Part shown: positions 1 through 5,714 of the stretch, piece after piece
Position numbering within the stretch: position 1 is the stretch's first letter
Layout of the letters: each line of letters opens with the position of its first letter
Program-made: the position numbers and the translations under genes
The notes under the pieces: generated by a model
The model's database searches: none
What the model was told of the DNA's origin: nothing
What the model saw: only the letters and a program-made list of their open reading frames with translations
Assembly (NCBI GenBank): GCA_025933895.1
Contig: JAICZB010000082.1
Coordinates: forward strand, 1 to 8,733
Source: Thermoleophilia bacterium
GTDB taxonomy: Bacteria > Actinomycetota > Thermoleophilia > Gaiellales > Gaiellaceae
DNA length: 8,733 nucleotides
Reading direction: 5' to 3'

Positions 1-2
1 CG

Positions 3-116
3 CACACGAAGCTCGACGGGCGATACGTCCTTCGCCTCGCGATCGGCAATGCGCGAACGACGGAGGACGACGTGCGGCGAGCCTGGGACGTGCTCAACAG
101 GGAGGCAGAACGATGA
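3..116 (+). CDS. PLP-dependent group II amino-acid decarboxylase, C-terminal fragment
   Basis: This is the last 37 codons of a gene whose 5' end lies outside the window. The reading frame is open from the left edge to TGA at 114-116. The visible residues contain HTKLDGRYVLRLAIGN followed by RTTEDDVRRAWDVL. This matches the C-terminal end of aromatic-L-amino-acid and related group II PLP-dependent decarboxylases, where a His-Thr-x-Leu-x-Gly-Arg-x-x-Leu-Arg segment is followed by a helix of the 'T-x-x-x-V-x-x-A-W' type. Such enzymes decarboxylate amino acids such as Trp, Tyr, Phe or DOPA in the cytosol, but the substrate cannot be told from this piece. The stop overlaps the next start (ATGA), so the gene is probably co-transcribed and translationally coupled with the YbjQ-family gene. 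The family call rests on a short segment and is moderately firm. Confidence 0.72.
   Translation, partial: HTKLDGRYVLRLAIGNARTTEDDVRRAWDVLNREAER
99..105 (+). promoter_or_regulatory. Shine-Dalgarno site for the YbjQ-family gene
   Basis: AGGGAGG lies 7 bases before ATG at 113. It supports 113 as the start over the in-frame ATG at 128. It sits inside the end of the decarboxylase gene, so ribosomes finishing that gene pass through it. Confidence 0.75.
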
Positions 117-433
117 TCGTGACGACGATGAACGACATCCCCGGTTACGAGGTGGACGAGGTGTTCGGCGAGGTGATGGGGCTGACGGTGCGTTCCCGGA
201 ACCTCGGCTCGCAGATCGGCGCCGGACTGAAGTCGATTCTCGGTGGTGAGCTCAAGGGGATGACGAAAGCGCTCGTCGACAGTCGCAAGCAGGTGATGGA
301 GCGCATGGTCGAGGAGGCGGAGACGAAGGGTGCGAACGCGATCATCGCCATGCGCTTCGACACGTCCGAGATGGGCGGCCAGTGGACGGAGATCTGCTCG
401 TACGGGACAGCCGTGCGCGTGCACAAGGCGTGA
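113..433 (+). CDS. UPF0145 / YbjQ-family protein
   Basis: This 106-aa protein has the usual length and organisation of the YbjQ (UPF0145, 'heavy-metal-binding domain') family. It opens with a beta strand (MIVTTMNDIPGYEVDEVFGEVMG), has a Gly-rich central turn around GAGLKSILGGELKGMTKAL, then a helix (SRKQVMERMVEEAETKGANAIIAMRFDT), and ends in the strand SYGTAVRV. Family members form small cytosolic oligomers. Their role is not established, and the metal-binding label comes from domain naming and not from any metal ligands visible here. The start is ATG 113, which has a good SD 7 bases upstream and overlaps the preceding stop. The stop at 431-433 overlaps the GTG start of the HAD gene. No signal peptide or membrane segment is visible. 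The family call is firm and the function is unknown. Confidence 0.85.
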   Translation: MIVTTMNDIPGYEVDEVFGEVMGLTVRSRNLGSQIGAGLKSILGGELKGMTKALVDSRKQVMERMVEEAETKGANAIIAMRFDTSEMGGQWTEICSYGTAVRVHKA

Positions 434-1035
434 CGCGGGCGGTCGTCTTCGACCTCTGGGACACGGTCGCGGGGTGGCCGCACGGCGATTCCACCCACGC
501 CCAGGTCATCGAGGCAGTCGGCCTGACGCCGGCGGAGTGGGCAACGACCGACCAGCGTGATCGCCGCTGGACGAACTCGTTCGAGTCGTACCTCGCCTTT
601 CTCGGGCTCGACGCGGACAGGTCGGCGCGCGTGCTGGAGCTTCGAACGGAGCTGACCCGCCGCTCGCTCGTCCCGGCCGCGGGCGCTCTTTCCCTCCTCG
701 ACGAGCTTCGCGCGCGCGGCCTCCGCCTCGGGCTGATCAGCAACTGCTCGAGCGAGGTCGCCGACGTGTGGGAGGACTCGCCGTTCGCGGGGAGGTTCGA
801 CGTCGTTGTCCTCTCGGCGAGCGAAGGCGTCTGCAAGCCCGACCCCAGGATCTACCGGCTGGCGCTCAAGCGTCTCGGCGTGGAGGCGGGCGAGGCGATC
901 TTCGTGGGCGACGGCGACGCCGGGGAGCTTCCGGGCGCCGAAGCGGTCGGCATGCGAGCCGTGCAGCTCGGCGACAGCGACGGCTGGCAGGGCGAGAAAA
1001 TCGCGACGCTCGCCGAGCTGCTCGCTCTCCTTTAG
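430..1035 (+). CDS. HAD-superfamily hydrolase (haloacid dehalogenase-like)
   Basis: With GTG 430 as start the protein has 201 residues and begins directly in the first HAD strand, VTRAVVFDLWDT. The nucleophile is Asp8 (motif I). Motif II is LISN with Ser104, motif III is Lys136 in CKPDP, and motif IV is VGDGDAGE with Asp161 and Glu166. A cap domain of mainly helices lies between about residues 15 and 90. The acid/base position two residues after the nucleophile is Trp10 where phosphatases have Asp. L-2-haloacid dehalogenases also lack that Asp (Tyr there), so phosphatase activity should not be assumed. An in-frame ATG at 382 would add 16 residues before the HAD strand and run deep into the YbjQ gene. 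The GTG overlapping that gene's stop fits better, although only a weak AAGG precedes it. The substrate is unknown. Confidence 0.85.
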   Translation: MTRAVVFDLWDTVAGWPHGDSTHAQVIEAVGLTPAEWATTDQRDRRWTNSFESYLAFLGLDADRSARVLELRTELTRRSLVPAAGALSLLDELRARGLRLGLISNCSSEVADVWEDSPFAGRFDVVVLSASEGVCKPDPRIYRLALKRLGVEAGEAIFVGDGDAGELPGAEAVGMRAVQLGDSDGWQGEKIATLAELLALL

Positions 1036-1086
1036 TCGCCGCTCTCAGGTTGGTCGAGCATCGCGCCGACCCATCCGAAGCGGACG

Positions 1087-1199
1087 TGCCCTGGTGCCAG
1101 GCACCAGGACATGTCCTGTACGGAAGGGGTCGGCCTGGTTGCTTCGATCCTCGCGTTGATGTCCCCTTCGGACTAGTACTGGTGCCTGGCACCGGGGCA
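1087..1199. repeat. REP-like inverted doublet (REPIN-type element)
   Basis: Two copies of a short palindrome face each other across 71 bp. The left arm (1087-1107) and the reverse complement of the right arm (1179-1199) match at 20 of 21 bases. Each arm contains a self-complementary core: CCTGGTGCCAGGCACCAGG at 1090-1108 and GGTGCCTGGCACC at 1181-1193. A second, inner inverted pair, CGGAAGGGG (1121-1129) against CCCCTTCGG (1163-1171), matches at 8 of 9 bases. The whole can therefore fold as one long imperfect hairpin or as two small ones. This is the architecture of REP doublets, which are mobilised by RAYT transposases (TnpA-REP, Y1 family). No such transposase is in the window, so mobility is an inference. 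It lies between convergent genes and could also act as a transcription terminator or RNA stabiliser. Confidence 0.75.
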
Positions 1200-1218
1200 T
1201 GGCCCGTTCGGTCGCGGC

Positions 1219-1944
1219 CTAGAGCCGGCGGAGGAGGGAGAGGAACTCGTCCGTCGATTCGACCACGAGGTCGGCGGCGTCCAGCAGCGCGCTCGGCGCC
1301 TCCGGAGACGTGACGGCCACCCGCAGCGCCACGTCGAGCCCGTCGAGGGCGGCGAAGGAGTCGATGTCGGTCGTGTCGTCGCCGGCCGCAAGCGCGCGTC
1401 GCAATCCGCGCTCCTCGAGCAGCCGCCGCACCGCCGTCCCCTTGTGTGAGCCGACCGGCGGCAGCACCTCGAGGATCTTGCGCCCGTAGCGCGCCACCAA
1501 CCCGTCCTCCCGTGCCGTCTCCGCGATCGCGTCGAGCTCGCGCACGGCCTGCCGTTCGTCGTCGCGACCGCGGAAGTGGAACGCCACCGCGAGCCCCTTC
1601 ACCTCGATCTCGTCCGGCGGCCACGGCGCATCGGCCGCGAACGCCGCGAGGGCACGACGCCAGCGGTCGGCCTGCGGCTCGAGCTCGAGCCCGTGCGAGC
1701 CCACGCACACGAGCCCGTCGACCGCGACGCGCGCCTGCACGTCCTCGCCCGTCCGGCCGCTCACGACCGCGACCAGTGCGTACTTCGCGACGAGCCGCTC
1801 GAGCTCCGCTCGCGTCTCCGGCGCCGGAGACGCGTCTTCCGGCCGGGCGACGATCGGAGCGAGCACTCCGTCGAAGTCGAGAAAGAGGCCGGTCTCCCCC
1901 GGCCTCGCCGCCAATTCCGCGAGGAGTTCGTCTGGACCGGCCAC
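1219..1944 (-). CDS. otsB: Trehalose-6-phosphate phosphatase
   Basis: The 241-aa protein has the OtsB set of HAD motifs. Motif I is LDFDGVLAPI with nucleophile Asp23 and acid/base Asp25. Motif II is VVSGR with Ser62. GSHGLE (82-87) fits the trehalose-phosphatase 'G-x-H-G' signature. SHKGTAV carries Lys169, and motif IV is GDDTTD at 189-194. The C2-type cap lies roughly between residues 95 and 165. The length is typical for a stand-alone bacterial OtsB. The enzyme dephosphorylates trehalose 6-phosphate in the cytosol, giving the compatible solute trehalose. The synthase partner OtsA is not in the window. The start is GTG at 1944 with no obvious SD, but there is a TANNNT hexamer 8 bases upstream, so translation may be leaderless. 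It converges with the HAD gene across the REP-like doublet and diverges from the gene at 1984. Confidence 0.94.
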   Translation of the reverse strand: MAGPDELLAELAARPGETGLFLDFDGVLAPIVARPEDASPAPETRAELERLVAKYALVAVVSGRTGEDVQARVAVDGLVCVGSHGLELEPQADRWRRALAAFAADAPWPPDEIEVKGLAVAFHFRGRDDERQAVRELDAIAETAREDGLVARYGRKILEVLPPVGSHKGTAVRRLLEERGLRRALAAGDDTTDIDSFAALDGLDVALRVAVTSPEAPSALLDAADLVVESTDEFLSLLRRL

Positions 1945-1952
1945 GCGGGCCT

Positions 1953-1958
1953 ACGCTA
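1953..1958 (-). promoter_or_regulatory. Candidate leaderless -10 box for otsB
   Basis: On the - strand the hexamer TAGCGT (TANNNT consensus) ends 8 bases before the GTG start at 1944, and no SD is present. This placement would put the transcription start at or next to the start codon. No convincing -35 element is visible. The same hexamer appears 6 bases before the GTG start of the CitE-like gene. Confidence 0.45.
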
Positions 1959-1971
1959 CTTCCCCCGCGGG

Positions 1972-1977
1972 CATAAT
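1972..1977 (+). promoter_or_regulatory. Candidate leaderless -10 box for the gene at 1984
   Basis: CATAAT, one base away from TATAAT, ends 6 bases before GTG 1984. It stands out as an AT-rich patch in very GC-rich sequence. There is no SD between it and the start codon. A transcription start 7 bases downstream of the box would fall on the GTG itself. The -35 region is not recognisable. Confidence 0.45.
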
Positions 1978-1983
1978 CCCGTC

Positions 1984-2382
1984 GTGCCCGAACTCGACGA
2001 GCTCTGGATCCCCCTCGTAGACGAGCCGATCGGCGGGATCGTGGACCGCATCGTGCGGGACGACCCGGCGCTCGCGGCGCGCGTCGAGACGCCGCACCGG
2101 ATCCTCGCCTTCAGGACGTTCGCCTACATCCGCACGGGCATCCTGCTCGGCCAGCTGCTCTTCGACCACGACGTGCCTGCCTGGGACGGCTCCGAGAACT
2201 GGGTCGAGGCACTGCTCCGCGAACCGGCCCACCGCGCCGCGATCGAGCGCGAGGTGCGGGCGGTGGCGGAGAAGATCGCGGCCGATCCGCAGTACGCCGA
2301 CGACGAGCCTCTCGCGCCGGACGAGGGCGCGCGTGACCGCTTCCGCGCCTTCGCGCGGGAGCACCTCGGTCACAGCGGCTAG
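1984..2382 (+). CDS. Hypothetical protein, 132 aa
   Basis: I do not recognise this family. The frame gives a soluble, acidic-rich, mostly helical protein beginning VPELDELWIPLVDEP. It has a central segment rich in aromatic and aliphatic residues (HRILAFRTFAYIRTGILLGQLLFDHD) and a charged C-terminal helix ending in FRAFAREHLGHSG. No signal peptide or clear transmembrane segment is visible, and I see no catalytic signature. GTG 1984 is chosen because a -10-like CATAAT precedes it by 6 bases and no in-frame ATG, GTG or TTG lies between the otsB start and this codon. GTG 2041 is an alternative. The frame stays open upstream into otsB antisense, which I take as a shadow. The gene ends 12 bp before the stop of the convergent gene at 2395. 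It is probably real because it fills the gap exactly. Confidence 0.65.
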   Translation: MPELDELWIPLVDEPIGGIVDRIVRDDPALAARVETPHRILAFRTFAYIRTGILLGQLLFDHDVPAWDGSENWVEALLREPAHRAAIEREVRAVAEKIAADPQYADDEPLAPDEGARDRFRAFAREHLGHSG

Positions 2383-2394
2383 CTCGCCGCTCGC

Positions 2395-2838
2395 CTACGA
2401 GCTGGTCTTGCTGCCGTTCCCCTGGTAGACGAATCCGTTCCCGCTGCCGAACAGCTTGCGGGCTAGGAGCCGCCGCACGGTCGGGCCGGTGATCGGATTG
2501 AGGAGGATGCCGAGCGCGATCCCGGCGAGCAGGAGCAGGCCGTTCCACGCGGTGCGACCCGGCTCGGAGGATCCGCGCTTGACGTCCTTGACGCGGCCCG
2601 CTGCGTTCCGGAGCTCGTCGATCGCGTGCCGCAGCTCCTCCTGGATGTCCTTGTCGGCGGCGAGCCGCGTGGCGGCGTCCGAGACCTTGCGGCGGGAGGC
2701 GAGCTCGTCGTACACGGCGCGAGCCGAGGAGTAGGCGTTGCGGACGTTGTCGCGCAACTCCTTGTCGCGGATAGCGCGCTCGACGTACGGGCGGGCGCTC
2801 GCGGCTGCCCCGGAGACTCTGTCCTTCGTGTTGTTCAT
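2395..2838 (-). CDS. Small membrane-anchored protein with helical repeats, downstream of lon
   Basis: This 147-aa protein has a soluble, charged, helical N-terminal part (about 1-95), one hydrophobic segment (about 98-118: AWNGLLLLAGIALGILLNPI) and a basic stretch after it (RRLLARK). This predicts a single-pass membrane protein with the basic stretch probably cytosolic. The N-terminal part seems to hold two related helical units, each opening with Asp-Lys: residues 25-46 (DKELRDNVRNAYSSARAVYDEL) in two-part form DKELRDNVRN and AYSSARAVYDEL, and residues 62-84 starting DKDIQEELRHAIDELRNAAG. ATG 2838 is preceded by AAAGGA at a spacing of about 11 bases. An upstream in-frame extension to 2946 would overlap the end of lon. 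The gene starts 40 bp after the lon stop, so it is probably the last gene of that transcription unit. Function is unknown; a link with Lon is suggested only by position. Confidence 0.78.
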   Translation of the reverse strand: MNNTKDRVSGAAASARPYVERAIRDKELRDNVRNAYSSARAVYDELASRRKVSDAATRLAADKDIQEELRHAIDELRNAAGRVKDVKRGSSEPGRTAWNGLLLLAGIALGILLNPITGPTVRRLLARKLFGSGNGFVYQGNGSKTSS

Positions 2839-2878
2839 CTGCGGCCGATCCTTTCCGTCGGGGGTGGGAACCGTGCTC

Positions 2879-5278
2879 CTATCTTTTCGCAGCTGCCGCT
2901 CGCACGCGACCGTTCGTGCTCGCTCCATCCGAGCCGAAGGCGGCATCGAACACCTCGCCGATCGAGTCGACGAGGACGAAGCGCAGCTCGTCGCGTGTCT
3001 CGGGCGGGAGATCCTCGAGATCGTGCTCGTTCTCGCGCGGGAGGATGACGCGGCCGAGACCGGCGCGCTGGGCGGCGAGCACCTTGTCGCGGACGCCGCC
3101 GATCGGCAGCACCTGGCCGGTCAGCGTGATCTCGCCGGTCATCGCCACGTCGTCGGCGACGGGCTTCTCCCGGACGAGGGAGGCGATCGCCGTGGCCATC
3201 GCGATCCCGGCCGACGGCCCGTCCTTCGGGACGGCGCCCGCCGGGACATGCAGGTGCACGTCGTGTCGTGAAAACCACCGCTCGTCGAGGTCGAGCTCCT
3301 GCGTGTGGGAGCGCACCCACGACAGTGCCGCCTGGGCCGACTCCTGCATCACCTCGCCGAGCTGCCCGGTGACGGTGAGCTTGCCGCGGCCGGGGTACGC
3401 CTGCGCTTCGATGTAGAGGACGTCGCCGCCGACCGGCGTGTAGGCGAGCCCGGTCGCGACGCCGGGATCCGCGGTGCGCCGCCGCGTCTCGCCCGAGAAG
3501 CGCCGCGGCCCGAGCCACTCCCGCGCGAGCTCCTCCGTGACGCGGATCTGGGCCTCTCTGCCGCGGGCGACCTGCACGGCGGCCTTGCGGCAGAGGTCGC
3601 CGATCCGCCGCTCGAGCCCGCGCACGCCCGCCTCGCGCGTGTACTCGCGGGCGAGGAGCCGCAGCACCGGCTCGCCGATCTCGATCTGGTCTAGCGCGAG
3701 CCCGTGGTCGGCGATCTGCCGCGGCACGAGGTACCGCTCGGCAATCCCGAGCTTCTCCTCCTCGGTGTAGCCGGAGAGCGGGATCACGTCCACCCGGTCG
3801 AGCAGCGCCGGCGGGATCGTATCCACGGTGTTCGCCGTGCAGATGAACAGTGTCTTGGAGAGGTCGAACGGGAGGTCGAGGTAGTGGTCGCGGAAGGTGC
3901 AGTTCTGCGCCGGATCGAGCACCTCGAGCATCGCGCTCGCCGGGTCGCCGCGCACGTCCGAGCCCATCTTGTCGATCTCGTCGATCAGCAGGACCGGGTT
4001 CATCGACTCCGCGTCGCGGAGGGCACGGATGATCGAGCCGGGCATCGCGCCGATGTACGTGCGGCGGTGGCCGCGGACCTCCGCCTCGTCGCGGACGCCG
4101 CCCACCGAGAGCCGCGCGAACTTCCGCCCGAGCGTGCGCGCGATCGACTGGCCGAGCGAGGTCTTGCCGACGCCGGGCGGGCCGACGAAGCAGAGGATCT
4201 GGCCGGCGGGATCCTGCTTCAGCTTCGAGACGGCGAGGTGCTCGACGATCCGCTCCTTCACCTTCTCGAGGTCGTAGTGATCCTCGTCGAGGATCTGCCG
4301 TGCGCGGTCGAGGTCGAGGTCGTCGGGCGTCGTCACGCCCCACGGCAGGGTCGCGAGCCAATCGAGGTAGGTGCGGATCACGCCGTACTCGGCCGCAGCG
4401 GCGGGCAGGCGCTCGAGCCGTGCGAGCTCGCGGTCGGCCGCCTTCCGCACGTCTTCCGGCAGCTCGAGCGCATCGAGCCGCTCGCGCAGCTCGTTCGCGT
4501 CGGCCCGCTCCGGATCGCCCTCGCCGAGCTCCTCCTGGATCGCCTTCAGCTGCTGGCGGAGGAAGAACTCGCGCTGGCCCTTCTCGAGCTCCGACTGCAC
4601 CTGCGACTGGATCTTCGTCCCCAGCTCGAAGACCTCCAGCTCACGGTTGAGGATCTTCGAGACCTCCCGCAGGCGCTGCTCGGTGTCGGCGAGCTCGAGG
4701 ATCAGCTGCTTCTCCTCGGTCTTGAGCCGGAGGGTCGACGCGACGAGGTTGCAGAGCCCGCTCGCGTCGTCGACGTTCGCGGCCGCGATCTGGAGCTCCT
4801 CGGGCAGGTACGGCGCGAGGCCGATGATGCGCCCGAACAGACCCTGCGCGTTCCGCAGCAGCGCCTCGATCTCGCGACTCTCCTCGGCTTCGTCCGGCAC
4901 GGGCGCGAAGCGCGCGACGAGGTACGGCTCGTCGGTGATCGGCTCCTCGATCTGGATCCGGCGGAGCCCCTGGACGAGGATCCGCAACGTCCCGTCGGGG
5001 ACGCGGATCATCTTGTGCACGACCGCGGCCGTGCCGATCTCGTACAGGTCGTCCCAGCCGGGCGCCTCTACCTCGGGGTCGCGGACCGTGACGAGTGCGA
5101 GCAGACGCTCGCCGCCGACCACGTCGTCGACGAGCCGGATCGAGCGCTCTTGCCCGATCGCGAGCGGCGTCATCGAATCGGGGAAGACGACGGTCTCCTT
5201 GAGCGGCAGCACCGGCAGCTCGGCGGGGATCTCCTCGACCTCGGCGGGCGGCGTATCGGTGAACTCGATCTCGCTCAT
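2879..5278 (-). CDS. lon: ATP-dependent serine protease Lon
   Basis: The 799-aa protein matches full-length LonA (E. coli Lon has 784). The N-terminal substrate-binding domain starts near LPVLPLKETVVFP (residues 21-33). A helical linker follows, then the AAA+ module with Walker A GPPGVGKT (366-373) and Walker B ending in LLIDE (430-434), then the protease domain. The catalytic dyad is Ser689 in GPSAGIAMA and Lys732 in RDKVLAA, spaced 43 residues as in E. coli (Ser679, Lys722). Lon is a cytosolic hexamer that degrades misfolded and short-lived regulatory proteins. ATG 5278 is chosen because MSEIEF leads directly into the Lon domain and AGAGG lies 8 bases upstream. The in-frame extension to 5623 lies antisense-free but inside hsp20. 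The start overlaps the hsp20 stop (ATGA), and the SD is inside a hairpin, so translation is probably coupled to hsp20. All key residues are intact. Confidence 0.97.
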   Translation of the reverse strand: MSEIEFTDTPPAEVEEIPAELPVLPLKETVVFPDSMTPLAIGQERSIRLVDDVVGGERLLALVTVRDPEVEAPGWDDLYEIGTAAVVHKMIRVPDGTLRILVQGLRRIQIEEPITDEPYLVARFAPVPDEAEESREIEALLRNAQGLFGRIIGLAPYLPEELQIAAANVDDASGLCNLVASTLRLKTEEKQLILELADTEQRLREVSKILNRELEVFELGTKIQSQVQSELEKGQREFFLRQQLKAIQEELGEGDPERADANELRERLDALELPEDVRKAADRELARLERLPAAAAEYGVIRTYLDWLATLPWGVTTPDDLDLDRARQILDEDHYDLEKVKERIVEHLAVSKLKQDPAGQILCFVGPPGVGKTSLGQSIARTLGRKFARLSVGGVRDEAEVRGHRRTYIGAMPGSIIRALRDAESMNPVLLIDEIDKMGSDVRGDPASAMLEVLDPAQNCTFRDHYLDLPFDLSKTLFICTANTVDTIPPALLDRVDVIPLSGYTEEEKLGIAERYLVPRQIADHGLALDQIEIGEPVLRLLAREYTREAGVRGLERRIGDLCRKAAVQVARGREAQIRVTEELAREWLGPRRFSGETRRRTADPGVATGLAYTPVGGDVLYIEAQAYPGRGKLTVTGQLGEVMQESAQAALSWVRSHTQELDLDERWFSRHDVHLHVPAGAVPKDGPSAGIAMATAIASLVREKPVADDVAMTGEITLTGQVLPIGGVRDKVLAAQRAGLGRVILPRENEHDLEDLPPETRDELRFVLVDSIGEVFDAAFGSDGASTNGRVRAAAAKR

Positions 5279-5691
5279 CCAGCCCGCCTCTGGCGGGCAG
5301 TCTCCCGGCCGCGCGTCGGCGGCTCTGCCGCCGGCGCTTGCAGGCCCGGCAGTGGCACCTCGAGCCGCAGCATCCCGGCCTCGTACGTGGCGGTCGCCTT
5401 GTCGGCGTCCACGTCCTCCGCGAGCTCGATCCGGCGCTCGAACGGGCCGTACTCGATCTCGACCTGGTGGTAGCGCGCGGCCGCCGGATGCGGCCGCCGG
5501 CGCACACCGGAGACGACGAGCGCGGTGCCCGCGGCGACGATGCGCACGGCGGCGGGGTCGACGCCGGGCAGCTCGAGCAGGAGATGCAGCGCCGGCGGGT
5601 CGTCGGTTCGGTAGCAGTCGCACTGCGGCTGGAAGCCGCGCCGCTGGCCCGAGAAGCGAGCGACCTCCCAGAGCTCTCTACGCCCGGTCAT
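5275..5691 (-). CDS. hsp20: Small heat-shock protein, Hsp20/alpha-crystallin family
   Basis: The 138-aa protein carries an alpha-crystallin domain at about residues 25-114. LLLELPGVDPAAVRI (37-51) and ALVVSGVRRRP (57-67) form the first strands, YGPFERRIELAEDVD (81-95) the middle, and ATYEAGMLRLEVPL (101-114) matches the A-x-x-x-(N)-G-x-L motif near the end. Small heat-shock proteins are ATP-independent cytosolic holdases that bind unfolding proteins and pass them to refolding or degradation. No C-terminal I-x-I assembly motif is evident; the tail is Pro/Arg-rich. The N-terminal arm is short and has Cys24 and Cys26. ATG 5691 gives the usual length; an AGAGGG lies rather far upstream, at about 12 bases. 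The gene follows the CitE-like gene by 23 bp, and its TGA overlaps the lon ATG. I saw no CIRCE or HAIR operator nearby. Confidence 0.92.
   Translation of the reverse strand: MTGRRELWEVARFSGQRRGFQPQCDCYRTDDPPALHLLLELPGVDPAAVRIVAAGTALVVSGVRRRPHPAAARYHQVEIEYGPFERRIELAEDVDADKATATYEAGMLRLEVPLPGLQAPAAEPPTRGRETARQRRAG
5282..5298 (-). promoter_or_regulatory. Hairpin masking the lon ribosome-binding site
   Basis: The mRNA-sense strand reads GCCCGCCAGAGGCGGGC: a perfect 7-bp stem, six G-C pairs plus a closing G-C, with an AGA triloop. The lon SD (AGAGG, 5291-5287) is split between the loop and the 3' arm, and the ATG starts 3 bases after the stem ends. The hairpin lies in the last codons of hsp20. A ribosome finishing hsp20 would melt it, which fits coupled translation. 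A stem of this GC content is too stable to be an ordinary heat-melting thermometer at moderate temperature. Confidence 0.6.
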
Positions 5692-5714
5692 GGCCGGGAA
5701 CTACCCTCTGCGAG

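Noticed and set aside
382..429. ATG 382 as start of the HAD gene
   Set aside because: The extra 16 residues precede the first HAD strand and lie within the YbjQ-family gene; GTG 430 overlaps its stop and fits the coupled layout.
1052..1071. Possible terminator hairpin after the HAD gene (GGTCG ... CGACC)
   Set aside because: The stem has only 5 bp with a 10-base loop and no T-tract follows; the nearby REP-like doublet is far stronger.
866..1708. Arg-rich open frame on the - strand across the HAD gene, REP doublet and otsB
   Set aside because: It crosses a palindromic intergenic element and two well-supported genes, and its product is low-complexity.
2839..2946. Upstream extension of the small membrane-protein gene
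   Set aside because: It would overlap the end of lon; ATG 2838 has an SD-like AAAGGA ahead of it.
3704..5473. A 589-codon open frame on the + strand opposite lon
   Set aside because: Its Leu/Arg/Glu/Asp-rich product is the usual mirror of a high-GC gene, it shows no fold, and lon below it is unmistakable.
5279..5623. N-terminal extension of Lon in the same frame
   Set aside because: It overlaps hsp20 in another frame and reads as low-complexity Arg/Ala sequence; ATG 5278 has an SD and leads straight into the Lon domain.
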